DNA of 64,000 nucleotides from Ceratodon purpureus (GCA_014871385.1 CM026424.1:18385357-18449356); one strand, 5' to 3'; numbered from the stretch's first letter, positions 30,303 to 43,882 are shown. Program-made: numbers and translations. Notes: a model not told the origin generated them from the letters alone.

Positions 30303-33300
30303 ATGACGGAGGTGGAGCAGGACAAGGAGAGAGCCGCGCTCCTGCGGGAGATCGCGGAGCTCCTGCTGTCCGGGGGCTACTTCAGGGCGCAGATATCGAC
30401 GCTCTCTCCGTTCGACATGCTCACGGGCGGGTTGGCGTGGGCGATCGCGGCCAGCAATGTGGATGTGGATTTCGATGTTCTCTACGACGACGATGCCACG
30501 CTCGGCTATAAGATGTGAGTTTCGGAGTCTCGTGCTTTCTTTGTGTCTTGTGGTGTAGGTTATAGTGTTGGTGTCAGGGGAGGAATACAATTAACTGGCT
30601 CTAGATCGTCTTCGCCATTGTGAAATTACTCGTGTGGTGAATTTATTGGAAGCAGTAAGGTGAGAGAATTGTGTCGCATGTGTTTAGATGTGGAATGGTT
30701 TTTTTATTCATTAGATGTGTAATTTCAACAGAGCGGATTGGACTGATTTGTGCGATTGGATTCGTTGTCGTGCCACGAATTTTGATGTTCTTGACGATGA
30801 CGATGCCACGCTTGGCTGTGAGATGAAAATTTAGGAGTATCGTACTTCTGCGCATTAGATGTTATAGGAGTATGGTCAGGAATTGGCTGCGGATAATTAC
30901 TATTACTAGATCGTCTTCGCCATTGTAAAGTCATTCGTATGGTGATGAATTTATAGGAAGTCGTATCAGGGGAGTGTATTGTGTTCAGCAGCAAGCGTTT
31001 AGATGTGTAATGAGTTTTTGGATTCCTTGGATTTGTAACGTTATTGGATTGGATCAGATTAGATTTTGTGCAATTGGATTCTTCGTTGTGCTACGAAATG
31101 TTTACGATGTTATGCAAGTATATGGCATCGTGATTAGATTGTAAAATTGTCAAGCAGTGCTATGCGAAGTCTCGATCAGAGTAGTATTGTTACAATTCGA
31201 GGCTGTGTGCATCAAGGCGCGAAATAGTGTTGTAAGGGGCTTAGATTTTTGTGTACATCTTGTGGACAGGTCTACTCTCTAAATCTTAAATCATTTGCTA
31301 GCAAGTGGAATTTCTTCTTTCTAGTTCCCGTGATCGATGATGACATCATGAAGTTCTTGTCTGCGAGTATCTTCATGCAGTTTAGATTTACAGCGTTGTC
31401 GCAAGAATGTAATCAATGCAATCATAGCTTTTGGAGAATTGTCTGAGTAACAGAGCTCTTCTGGTGACGTGCAGTAAGGTTGGGGAAGCCATTGAGGAGG
31501 CATTGCAACGCATGATGTGCCCTTACCCACTTCAAGCACACCAAATTCAGGGTCTTGATTATCCTGCTGTTCTGCTAGTTGTTCAATGGCTGGTGAAACG
31601 GGTTTTACAAAATAGAGAAGAGTCCGGCGATCAGGTAAATCAATATAATGTCTCGGGGGTTGAGGTGTTTTATTTACATGCTTCTCAGTCCGTATGATTT
31701 TTTTTATTACCTCTGAGAGTCTCATTGGATGCCAAGAATTGAGCGTATCGTCCTGAATACTGTAAGCGAATGTTATTGTAATTTAATAAATGTTGATACT
31801 CCCCTTGCTTCTTATTAGTATTTGTTGTTGATTCTTGGATGATTGTGTGGAAATATGTTGATGGCACACTTGCTGATCTTCGTGATGTCGTTTTGCAGCT
31901 TAGAAAATATTCTCTCTGGAAGTTTCAGCAACACTATCAGCTCCCTGGAGAAGCGGCTGAAGAGCATGCTCACCTGGTAGGTTTTCAAAACTATTCTACG
32001 TTTTCCTTCAGCATCTATGCATAGTGATGGTACTTTCAAGCTGGTTTTTTAATGTCCACTTTACAAAATTGTCCATTGTCACCATTTTGCAGTGCAGAGG
32101 ACACTACAACCGCCTGATAGTAGTATTATATTCACAGCCTTCGTTTAGCGTTCCCCTGATTCTCGGACCTAGGCTTACCGCTGACTCTTGAAACAAGTCG
32201 ACTTGATGTGCGCCAGGACTAGTAACATTTGTTTGAAATTATTTGCTGCACTCTCGACTCTATTTGTAAGTAGAAAATGAGGAGAATTTGGTTGTCACCT
32301 GCAGGATAGGCTAAAAGTCTCACGGCAGTCTTCAATAGCAGATTCTGCTCATCAGCAATTTCTGCAGGCCAAGTAAGCTTCATCATCTGATCTTAGTTTG
32401 GACTTGCTAATTCATACATTACATTTCTAATAACCCATGCGGCATGAATGTAGCAGAGGTGACCTTCTCTCCTCGACCCGGCGGAGTGGAGGGTCGGGGG
32501 CAGGAGGACCCGACATCCAGCAGGGGCAGCTCTCACCGGGCAGCCCTAACCTTCATATTTTTTTTATTTTTTTTTATTTTTTTTTTTAAACTTTTTTTTT
32601 TGGGAGACAAATTGTCTCAGAAATTTATATGAATAATATAAGGTTTTTCAAACCCATCGAGCGGAGCGAGAAGGGTTTGAATAAGGGCGACGGGTCCGGA
32701 AGGACCCGTTGCCCGTTAAGTAATTTTAGGGTTCACTCAAAACAACGATCACGGGGTAGCTAGGGTTGATCTCATTGAATTTTGGTTTTTATTGCCTCTA
32801 TTTTTTTCCCAAATATTTTTTTTTAAATAAAAAAATAAAAAAATTCAAATCCTATGGGGCTGCCCGCCCAGTGAGCGCCGGGTCCCCTGCCCCCACCCTT
32901 CAATTCCCCGGGGGCCGTAGCCGGAGGTCACCTCTGCTACATGTGTCCCTAAACATGCTTTCAGTTTTCAGTATTTAATGTCATATACTTATTTACAACT
33001 AGTGTTTCTTACGAGGTGCATATTTGACATCTTCATATGTGTAGTGAATCTAGGTGGGGACCATCTGTTGTCTAGTATAATAGTATTGTACCTTTTCAAT
33101 TCATGCCTTTGATAACGATGTCTTGAAGATGTTGGAGTTTGCTGCAACATTCTAACCCCACCCAGTCCATAAAAGCTAGTGTGTGTTGTTTGTTCTCTGT
33201 CAATGATTTTTGTAACAGTTTAATGCACTGCGTGAATGAGAGCTACTTCTAACATTTTTTCATGTTGTGTAGTGATCGTCTTCTAGAACTTCAGTTGAAT

Positions 33301-36300
33301 GATGTCAACGCTCTGCATCCGGAATTAAAAGCTATTGATGTTAGTTCCTCTTTTGAGCAACAGGCAAGCTCCAATCTATATACCTGTACTAGACTGTCGA
33401 TTGATGTGTAATTTAGCTAGCCATGATCTTTAACTTCTAAGCGCCTGAACTAAAAGTTGATTCATCATTTGAAATCTTCATGGCTATAAGAAGTAACTTT
33501 TTATGAAAAGCTTAATTCTTTCTATTGGTATGGAACACTGCCCCTTCCTAGAAGCTTCCAGCGTTTTATTTTAAAGTCTGATGAGATATGGAAATGTAGA
33601 GTATGGTCCAAATAGGCACTTCAAGTTTAATGAACCCAAATATCAGGCAGCAATTACCCGATACCGTTTGTAACGTGATTACTTCTGCTGCTGTTTAGTT
33701 AATTGTTTCTTTCTGGTATAGACTGCAGCTCTTGAGAAACAGGTGGAGTTCCAAAAAGCTAGAATGGAACAGCTGCAAGTAATGAAGGATTCTGCAGTGA
33801 ATGCGGTTGAAGAAATTGACGTTTCACTAAGAAAACAGGTGCTTTTCATGCAGTTTTATCTACTGTTTACTTTAATACCACCTAGTTATCAAAATAAGAT
33901 TCAGAAGGTAGTTTTACAGGTTATACATAACTGAATCTGCTGCTTGTGTAACCTCGTCTGGCTGTTAACGAGGGAGAAATTTAATCAATAGCACAGTGTT
34001 TGATGAAGAGATCTCCTTGCTTGTGTGCATTGTGTGCACGTGGGCCCCTTTTAGGAAGGCAGGAGGAGCATTGGGCAGAATTGGTCGCAGAGAGAGGAGA
34101 ACTACAACATGCCGTTGATGATGCTGGTGCAGGTCCAGCGGTTAAGAACATAATTACTTTGTTACAGCAAAAAAAGGTATGCCTATGGCCGGTGTACCAT
34201 TTCTTCCAACTTTCCTTGTAATCTTGTCGTAGAATTTATCTTCACCATCCAAGATCGTAGCTGGTATTATCGTTTTATTAATTTGCACTATATAAGTTTT
34301 GCTAAAGATTGCGCTCGTCTAGTTTCGTCTTAATATCTTACACATGAACTTTACGTATGTGGTCAGAACCTTGAAAGCATGGAAACTGAATTTCGAGCAA
34401 GCTGCAAAAAGAAGAGAACAGAACTGGTTGCTCGTATTAAGCAGCTGCAAGACCCAGCACTAAATATTGCAGAACAATCAGAGCAGCAAGCAGATGTTGA
34501 GGCTATGTACGAGGCTGATTTGCATAAACTCAGATCTGCTCGAAAAGTAAGATTAACTTGGCTTCTGATGGCTTTACTTCTGCGTTGGTCGTGTTGAATT
34601 TCTTCCATTAGATTGGTTTATAATATTTTATAAATTTGTATCATTCGTATAGGTGTCCTGTTCACTTTTCCAATGTTAGCGAAGATTAATGCTGCGTTCT
34701 ACGGTCACTGTTTATTTGTATTACACTCCTACCGTACTTCACAGCCTTGTCACATCTGTGGCCAAATGCAATTGAATTTCAAACAAACCGTCTCAGACGA
34801 TACTCTGTGTTTTAAGGCTTTAATTTCATCTTTTAAGCATATTATTTGTTGTTCAGGAGCTTGCCCAAAAATGTCGCGAAGTTGCTCGTCTCCAAAGACA
34901 GTTGGATGATGTGCCTACACAATCTGAGCTTATCCAGTAAGTCGCAAGTGATATTCTTTTTCTTGTGATTGAGTGAGTGCATGATAGAAATTGCACCTTT
35001 GACCTGTAAATCAATCTTTGCATTTTAATTGTCAGCTAGTTGTATCAATATTGACTGTACTGTATCTTGTCTTTCTTAAATAAACTATTTGCCTAACCAG
35101 CTTTGTTCGAAGTTTTCTAGAGATTTCATTAGTTCTGGTTAAAACTCAGTCAGCGACCAAGCAGAGTCTTAGAGTATAGGGTATCAACATTCGAGATATA
35201 AAAACAGTCATTAGCTGAACGTTTTATGTATTGGAGGATTCAGATACGAACGTCGGTTTGTGGAGCTGTATCTGCACATACAGGTATAGTGATTAGATAT
35301 ATTCCTTCTCTCCTTTCTTCCGCCAATAACGAATTGTTTTCATAGGATCTAATCATTTGCCGCTCTATTTTATGTTCTCTCTAAGAGTTGGAAGTTTGTT
35401 CACTGGCCTGAGGTGTTTTTTGCTTATCTTCTTCTTGTTCTACTTTTGAGTGTCACAGCGGAAACTAAGAGAAACAAGAAAGTATTATGCAACTTATAAT
35501 GCACTTGCTGAAGCCCACGAACTCACTATGAAAGAGACGTCTTTACTGAACTCGATCCATTCCCAGGTCTGTTCTTTAGCAACTGTTTCATTCAGAATGG
35601 AAACGGGTGCTTTGGTGCTTTCTTGTACTTCTTGATTTTCTGTATTGTCCATTAAAAAGGAACTAGACACTTGGTTAAGACATTACATGTGGTTGTGGTT
35701 CTGTATCGTTTGTTCGTATTATTAAAGTATTTGTCAATTTGCAGTTTGAGGTTGCAATGACGACTTCGGGTGGTCGTGCGAAATTTGTGGAGTCGATGGA
35801 AGGAATTGTGAAGGGGGTGAAGCAGGTGCAATTGACTTCTTTTTGAGAATATTAGTGCAAATTTGTATATGGCATATGATGTCTTGTCTCTTTTGCTGCA
35901 CCTTGATTTAGAGTTTCAATTGCTCATCCTAATGGCACAAAACCTGTTAGTAAGTCTCTCTAGTCCTGAGGCTTAGAATATGTGATTCCTCATGGATTTT
36001 CTCAGAATTTGAATTGGAACTTTCATGCTATATTGCTCAGTAATTATTTGATTGGTATTACAACGTGTCTGAAATACTAATATTCCCTTTATGCGATGCA
36101 GAAATTATTGAAGATGGAAAAACGGTTAGAGGCAGAGAAAGATACATACAGTGCATTAAAAGAGAAACATATGGCATGCGTCACTGCCCAGCGAAATTAC
36201 TTCTCTCTTGTTAAGCAATTCCAGGTAATCTATTTTTGCTAGATTCTTAATATCAAGATTCTAGCAATGTTATCGTTTTCGAACATCTTACGTCTACTTT

Positions 36301-36707
36301 TCCTTCCTTCCAGACCTTAACCTAGTCTCTTTCAAGTATGACAGATTAAGCAGTCTTATTACTGAATAGTACAAGAATTGATCCACTTCAGCAACTTTGT
36401 CCAGTCGTTCTCTTCTATCTCAGACTACTTGGACAGAAACATGTGAGACCAGTTTTTTAGTATTTAATAAGAAGAACGTAGAAAGGAACATGGTAAATTT
36501 TATCATAGGCTTTGCTCTTTTAACAGATGATTGTCCAATCACATGACTCATTTAAGTTGCTTCACATTGCAGGAAGAATGTGCCAAAAATGAGAGGCTGC
36601 GAGCAACTTTGGAGCCATATGCAGACGTTGATATTAGCGACATCTCTACACCATCCCTTGTGTCTCCTCTTGAACACGACTCTAATTCATTTGTGCCCCC
36701 TCTTTGA
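30303..36707 (+). CDS. CCDC93: CCDC93-like protein (CCC/Commander complex subunit)
   Basis: Fourteen exons join in frame to 528 residues: 30303-30514, 31475-31634, 31899-31976, 32305-32372, 33273-33363, 33722-33838, 34063-34176, 34367-34546, 34857-34936, 35244-35283, 35459-35566, 35745-35825, 36102-36224, 36573-36707. The N-terminal ~120 residues (LLLSGGYFRAQISTLSPFD, MMCPYPLQAHQIQGLDYPA, VVQWLVKR) match the calponin-homology-like domain of CCDC93. The rest is coiled coil containing DDVPTQSELIQYERRFVELY and LLNSIHSQF, which are diagnostic. Human CCDC93 is ~631 residues. In animals it pairs with CCDC22 and COMMD proteins to recycle endosomal cargo with retriever. All borders are GT-AG except intron 5 (GC donor at 33364). 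For exon 7 the acceptor AAGGCAG keeps the frame; the one 8 bp upstream does not. Confidence 0.93.
32448..32942. mobile_element. Foldback miniature element in intron 4 of the CCDC93-like gene (495 bp)
   Basis: It has 17-bp perfect terminal inverted repeats (ATGTAGCAGAGGTGACC and its complement). Imperfect inverted similarity extends ~100 bp inward (GGGGGCAGG, GACCCG, GGGCAGCCC versus their complements). The middle has T-rich and A-rich tracts and a GACGGGTCCGGAAGGACCCGTTGCCCGT hairpin region. No transposase. I could not define a target duplication. It is much more GC-rich at its ends than the intron. Confidence 0.75.
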
Positions 36708-39700
36708 TTCTAGCGGATTCTCTTGTAACTCTATCTGTTATCATGTAAATGTGCTCCACCATTTTACACAGAAATTCACGTCCTTCAATAGAAAATGCTT
36801 CTAATATCGTGTCAGCATTTCTCAATTTTCAGGGATATATTCTTGCTTGATTGAAAGTCAAAGAGTGTTCAACGCTTTGTAATTTTCATGTGTGTTCAGA
36901 CATGGATGGACTCTGGAATCCGTTTATCTCCTTCCGCTTGGATTTCAGGATATACACCCGTCTCCCTAGAAGGGTCGTAGTTGGAGGTGCACATCTCGAT
37001 TTGGTTTTGAACACCAGAATGCATATGCTTTTACTAATCACATATTTCTGATTAGTATCCATCTATGGAATCAGACATATGTAACTTGAGGAAGAGAGAT
37101 TTGCAGCACCAGGTGGATACAAGATTCAGGCTGATGTATTCTCCTTTGCTTGTAATGCACAAGTATCATTTATTGTTGCAGAGGATAGACATACAAACCT
37201 TGAATACTTAGCCTCCAGACCTGCAACTTGTGACACACATTTGACTTCAACAGAAGGTAACTTGGTGAAGGGTGACTCAGTTTTGTCAACAATGTACTGC
37301 ATTATCTCTGCATTATCCTCTTCTAATCTAAGTTTAAATTTTGTAGCTCAGCTTTTGGTGATGTGTGACAGAATTAGTACATGGATTAGTGGCATGCAGG
37401 AACCACTTAGTACATGTTAGAAGGAACACAAGGAAAGATATTATATGGTTCTTTTGGATATCCAGGGATACTTGTTCATGAAAGCCCAGTGTACATCAAA
37501 ATGTGGCCTAGAATTGTGGGATTCGCATATAATTCTTTACAAGCTTTGTCTGTGTGCTGCAGAGATTGTCTTGGATGTGCACTTGCATATTATACATGTC
37601 AACACAAGTACATACCAATCACCTTTAAGCAGTGACTGAGGGATTGCGCCCTGCAGGTGACTGATCAAGATGCCTACAATGTCTGGGTTTATACTCTTGC
37701 TGCTCTTTACTTGTGTGTTCTACATCTTCTCCCCCACTGAGCAATGCAACTTCTAGTAATCAGGAAAAACTGCTTAGGGTTAATCTATGCCAAATTTGAT
37801 TTTGATAAACCAGCCTCAGTAGTTATCAGGTTACCCAAATGAATGGAATTAATCTCTAATGTGATGAAACTTGAGTACAATTATCTTCCAGGGGCTGTAC
37901 CAAACCGCATCATTGCATGCAATGGCAAATCTTGACTTTCAAGAGCCTGCTTGGGGCAGTTGCACCCATCCTTGTTTAGCCAGATTTTAGCGCAATGCCA
38001 AAGCACTTGGCTCATGGATGAAGGGCCAAGATGACAAATGGTGAAGGCCAAGGTGCACCTTGACAAGGACAAGACGACTGAAACCTCTGAGAGGCCTACA
38101 GTGATTCACATATGAATTTGTATGACTTTTCTATGCTGCAGGGGCAGTCCAATATGTAGCTTTTGTGACCACCTTGATGTAGTTGAGATCACAACATATG
38201 CTGAACTGTTTAGGCAAACACAAATGGTAGCAGGTTGGTTTTGGTCTTTCTTTGAAGGCCTGTGGTGGTGGGATTGGGTTTTCGGTCCTTAGTACTGTAT
38301 TCACACTTTCATCAGAAAACAATTGGTTGCAGAGAAAGATTTGATTTGGCAGCTTGATAGTAGCATTCACCCTTTGCCAACGGTTGACTGAGCATTGTCT
38401 GGAAATCAACTGAGTATTTATTCGTACCAGTCGAAACGTTAGTGATGCTGGACTTTTCTCTCATTGGCTGTAGGAGACCAATCAGCCCTTTTTTTCTTCC
38501 CAGAATGGACAGATTAGATTTGTGAAAGGATTTCCAGGATATTGGCGGATCATGTATGTTTCTGCAGCAAGAAAGAATGATAGATTGGCACACGAATTGT
38601 GCATGTTCCTGGCACCCGTCAGAAATAATTTTATCAGTACTGCGACCTGTCACTATGAGCTCCTTCAATTTTTGCTACCCCTTTATCATTTTTTGAAACT
38701 TTTTTTTTTTTTTTTTCATTGATTTTTCATGGGTGATATGATGTTCATGAACTTTCAGTGTAGCTCGTGGGGCCTCACCTGCTTGCCTTCTCTTTCAGCA
38801 CAACTTACAAGCCTCCCATGACATAAAGTTACATCATGATTGGTTGGCTATGGAGTCATGAAAGAACTTCAATAGATTTAGGCACAAAGGAATCCCAGTC
38901 CAGTTAAGGCAAAATCTGGACATATGTATATCCAACAACTGAGTTATATCCGTAAAGGTATGGAATTACTAAGTGAGTTCTATGAGTCTACGGTAATAGT
39001 GAGTTTATAAATACACTGCCAATTTCACTACCCTAGATCAAGCTCATGGGAGATGTCACAACACCTTGATTCTTATGAAATTGTTGGATTCGAATTGCAC
39101 TAAGCAACACTAGTTTTTGGAAATAAAATTAAAACATCTTCAAATCAATCCTCTTCTCATCTTACCCCCAAGTTTCATACATTCAAAGTTTGTAGATTGT
39201 GAAATAAATATGCCAGAGTCCATTTTCTTAGAAATCCATTACATGTTATTACCTACTTCACTGCTTCATGGCTAGAAAACACCTAGCTCATTTGATCCAA
39301 GGAAATGCATGTGGATTTTTCATATAGACATCTGCAAACAACTCCTAAAGATTACAGTGTAGTTTAGCTAGGTAGAGTTTGACTAGAACAATATTGAACC
39401 AATGAGTCGCATGAGATTAAAAACCCCTACATTTGTTAAAAGATTAACCCATTCCCCTAAACACATCATCCAGCAATCACCGACCACCATATTGCTGATA
39501 CCATATTCCATTCCACAACCAGTGCCAAAGCAACTAGGCTGAGAGCTGCGGAGCCGGACAGAAGACACAAGTGCATTTTCAGGAGACAACCGCAGGTTCC
39601 CTGACGGAAATAGTCTGCTCCACCTTGTGTGAAATGTTTGGTTGGGTCTCACACGGAAAGCAGCCCCAATTCTTCTGTTCACATGAATGATGGTGTTGTT

Positions 39701-41030
39701 TGTTTGTTCATGCGGCAGGGTCAAATGCGTTCACCTAAAATAACAATAAACTCTTTGTTCTACCTTCTGAAGATCAGTCCTGACTCCTCAAGTCCTGTGC
39801 AGTGTGTGGCATGGAGAGCCATGCAGATGATGGAAGACCAAGTTTTCACATTGGAATTCAGACAGATTAAATGAACAAGCTGCAAGTTCAATACACAAGC
39901 AACAGAATAGTAAGATAGGACATCCCAAGTTATAGGCATATTTAATGTGCTTAGTTCAAATGAATAATGCCTCGGTGGTACAGCCCTCCTTTCTTCACAG
40001 TTTCCAAGAGTTTGATCTCAGTCACTCTCTGAAGAAAGTAACAAAACTGGTCGTCAACCATATTCCATGCAACTCCTTGTAACAAGGTAGTGTCAATGCT
40101 GCAGCCTGCTTCAAGCGTAACCTCAATTGAAGGCGTAACTTATTGCTCAGCTTTGAAGGCTGGAACAAAATTGTTGGCTCTTCTGAGTGTGTATCTTCCT
40201 GTTGTACCATTTTCACATTAGAAGTTATTGAGAGTGGCATTGATGTTGCACAGCTCTAGTATTGTTTGTGGTAATTGATGGAAATGACACATGATAAAAA
40301 TTTATTTATTTATTCTGGTGACATGAAGCAGTTTATCATGCTTTCCACCAAAAGAAAATTTGAAATAGATCCTTCCGGTGTACAATGAGCTAATGTTTTG
40401 TTCAAGTGTGTAAATGCGGACTCTTGGATGGAGGTTGGAACTTACTGAACAAGTCAGTCCATTTTTGCTGTGGAGCCGTGGAGGAGACAATAGTACATGA
40501 GTTACGTAGTGGCCGGCACTGGAGCAGTGAACATTGTGAATGGGGTTCACCTTGGAAAAGGCAACAGATTTCCTTTGATAACTGTAACCAGATTTTGTCA
40601 TTAATGCTCTCATAAAGAGATTTCATCCGGGCCTTCAAGGAGGTGGTGCAGCAGCGACCTGGTCAGCCTTCATGCCTTCAAGAAGACGGGTACCACAATC
40701 TGAAGACAAAAACTGCGTTGTGACTGTGTGAGTATGTAAGTGACATGCCAATAGCAGTTGCATTTTTATCTCCTTTGAAGCAAACTACTGTACAGTCATG
40801 GGCATATGCCAGTCAACAGGTGAGTCCAACTTAAGTTAGATTTCTTTGACTGTAATATGATGATTTAAGAAATAGAACTAAGGGGAATATTCATGAACCT
40901 TGCTGATCAAGAACTTATACCATGGAGCTTTAAAATATGTAATTGCTTCCATCAACTCATTCCACGAGGACTTGCAAATTTACATTACTAGAAGAACAAA
41001 AGAATCAACAAAAACAACAAAAACAAAAAC

Positions 41031-41066
<36 letters not shown>

Positions 41067-41100
41067 AAAAGAGTTGAGGTCCTCAAAAGAACTAGAAAAA
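36708..41100. other. Gene-poor region after the CCDC93-like gene
   Basis: Short frames on both strands are all interrupted. Minus-strand frames at 38131-38409 and 40302-40613 look like decayed coding DNA but I cannot name them. A T-run lies at ~38700-38717. An A-run of about 31 follows an A-rich stretch at ~41034-41063, which could be a retroposition tail. No functional gene is supported. Confidence 0.4.
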
Positions 41101-43142
41101 AGTTAGAAAATCTTCCATATTTTGTGGCAAGAGAGAGAAAAATGGTTCTCTCATTGCAAAACAAGGAGACTATACACGTAAAATGCTATTTCATATTTTA
41201 AAACAATTATTTTGACGAGGGCCAACTTCTAATATGCCATCTTTAAGCAATCATTTAACCCCTACAGCTCTTCATGTCCACATTGTGGTTGGAGCGCTTT
41301 TAGGCAGGCTATTTTAAGCTCCTATATTTTGCAATTTTCTAATATTTTACCACACATAGTCTTCATTGGTAGCTTTCTAATGGCACAATTTTCAAAGCAT
41401 TTGAAATCACAACACAAAAGTCATGGAGTTTAGAAGAATTTTCCCTAAATTTGGGTAGCCAGTAATTAATCACAATTTCTCATTTTCTGACCACGCTGCC
41501 CATCATTCACAAGAGCAAAAAGTGACAAGACTAAATTTCAAAAGGTGGACACTTGCTATATAATTGGTCCAATATTTTTTTATACATACACTTTATTCAT
41601 AATTTTCATCCAATGGACAATTTACATCCTACTAACCTTCTCCATCTATAGGGGCTATTTTCATCCATGTCAAATTTTCATCCGGTTGACGGTTATCATC
41701 TATAGGTTCATTTCCATCCACTGCATGTTTTTCATCTTTATGAATTTTTCATCCAACCATCCGTTTGCATCTGGAGTTGACATATATCATCCTATTTTTT
41801 GACGTGGCAACGGGTCCATCTAGAGGGCCTACTATTATAGAGATGCCCCTTCAAAATTACACAAAATTATATTGTTTGATCTTCAATAATTAGCAAAAAT
41901 TTGAGTTTTAGTCCGATTTCTTTGAAAGTTGTTTGAAGTACTTTTCTTCATTGACACGAACATATCCACCATTTGGATTTTCTATTGAACATGTTTAGAT
42001 CACCCTTTTGGTTGTTTTAATTTGGAAAATGTAAAGCATTTTAGACATATAATATTATATCCATGATTTGACATCATTTTGATTTCTGCCAATTTCATAT
42101 CACTCTAAATTTTATTATTTTGATGTCATTTTAACATTATATTATCATAAGGTTTTGATGTCATATTTTCATAATTTAGACATATATTATCTTGATGTCA
42201 ATATGACAACAAACAAATAAGTTATACTTTCATGTTATGCTGATGTCGAACTGAGTATCTTTAGCCTCCTAATGAACCCCTTTCATGGCATAATCTATAT
42301 TCAACATAATTTATTTAACATTCCACATCCCAAGTTCGGTTGTGAAGTGCTCCAAGTTTCCAACTACAATACCAGGGAATGTTATGTATGTATGGTAAGG
42401 TATCTGTCAAGCCGGTGGTAAATGATTTAGACAAAAACTGCCTCACATCTGACGGTAGCTGCAGAGTGTATCATGACCATCTTTAGGCATGCTGGGTCTG
42501 TTGTCTGTGCGGTGAGGAAAACCACCCTTGCTTGGTTTCCTTTTAGAGCATTGTCTTTGCACTCGGCTCAGTCTGAGCCCAAAATTGCAACAGAGTTCGA
42601 TATACGAGGGCATTGTTATTCCCTCTACCGAGTCCTCTGGTCCTGCAAAGACCACCTCCCTACCAGTGATGGGTTCGTAAAAGGTACTGCCAAGACCATT
42701 GAGGCAACAGCTAACTTACCCAGCAGATGATATCTTGACAGCAGATATCCACAGTCTCAAGGACGGTGGTGCAGACTTGAATGAAACTTCTGCAACTTGA
42801 TTTCACTTTCATTCTTTCGGTCAGATCCCGGCAGGGATATCATTTACTGGTAGCCTCCTCTATGATCACATTGTTTAAGTTCTACTCACTGCGGTAAAAT
42901 TAGGTTAAGTACGGAAGCAGCAAATAACTTAAGTGGCTCCAGTGCCATAGATTCACCCTTGTCCCAACAATGACTCCGGTCAGCTAATTAGTCTGCCATT
43001 GCTTCATGCCCATTAAATAGCCGCGGTGCAGCAGTAACCAGTCATTCTCAAATAGCCCACCCCAATGCTATTTTCTCATTTGTGTCTTTGTCGTCCTTGA
43101 GTGCGCCTTACTACAGGTTACCCGTGTAACTTAGGGCCGCTT
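41101..43142. other. AT-rich intergenic DNA, no gene
   Basis: 41540-41800 has a loose repetition of TTTTCATCC/TTTCATCCA at roughly 20-bp spacing. 42120-42190 repeats TTTTGATGTCAT. A fragment near 42443-42730 has an open frame on both strands but no recognisable domain. Confidence 0.4.
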
Positions 43143-43144
43143 TA

Positions 43145-43549
43145 AGGTAGAGGGTTGTATTCCCGAGCGGGTTGCAATCCCGACCCCTACTGATTGGGGA
43201 AGGGGTGTCAGGAACCAACTAGCCTTACTTGAGAAAGTGTCCAAGAGGGTTCTAATTACGTCTATACTTGGGAAAACTGAAAGTTTATGATTGGTTCTTA
43301 TTGGTGCCAAAGTGTTCTATTTTCAGAATCCAACCGCTCATGAATGTAGGACTCTAGTGAATGGTCAATGATCACTCTATGCCTTCAGACTCAAAAATTC
43401 ATAGAAAATTGTAGAAATGCTCAAAAATTTAATTTTTTGGGGGGATGCCTTTGCAATAGCTTTGCGGAGCATCCAAAAATATTAAAAAAATCTTTCACAA
43501 GTCTAAGTATGGAAACCTCAAAATCAGTCGGGAATACAACCCTCTACCT
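43145..43549. mobile_element. Miniature inverted-repeat element with TA flanks (405 bp)
   Basis: The left end AGGTAGAGGGTTGTATTCCC and the right end GGGAATACAACCCTCTACCT are perfect complements. With the flanking bases the match is 24 bp (43143-43166 and 43528-43551). TA directly flanks both ends, as in Tc1/mariner-like insertions, although TA is part of the palindromic match and so is weak evidence. The interior has no transposase frame. Confidence 0.65.
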
Positions 43550-43830
43550 TATATTTAGAGGCCATCTTCAAGAAGCCATGACTCATGAGTATGGAGATTT
43601 TGAAGGTTGTGATCGGATGCAATTTAGAAGGCATTGGAAATTGGTTTTACAATACAATTGAATTGGTCCAAGGGATGTTTCTTTTTCTTTGAAAATACTT
43701 AACCAATTATATTACGGTGAACACATGATACAAGTGCCAAAGGTCATGATGGGCTTTGGACTAAAGAGGAGGTACGAGTAGGGAACTAAGTAAAAAGGAA
43801 ACCAAAGAATTACCAAAGATGAACACTAAA

Positions 43831-43882
43831 GAGTGACCAATTACACCAAAAATCTAAATTTTTTTGGTGTAATTGGTCACTC
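43831..43882. repeat. Perfect hairpin with 22-bp arms
   Basis: GAGTGACCAATTACACCAAA... (43831-43852) and its exact complement (43861-43882) are separated by 8 bases. It could be a tiny foldback element or a structured transcript. No neighbouring gene explains it. Confidence 0.8.

Noticed and set aside
34055..34062. Alternative acceptor CCTTTTAG for CCDC93 exon 7
   Set aside because: It adds 8 bases and breaks the frame. The acceptor at 34062 keeps the coiled-coil frame EEHWAELVAE.
38131..40638. Minus-strand frames as a retrotransposon polyprotein
   Set aside because: Short, interrupted, and without reverse transcriptase, integrase or protease motifs or LTRs that I can see.
42310..43130. rRNA-like or 5S-like sequence
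   Set aside because: Some words look rRNA-like, but no conserved 5S, 18S or 28S block could be aligned by eye.
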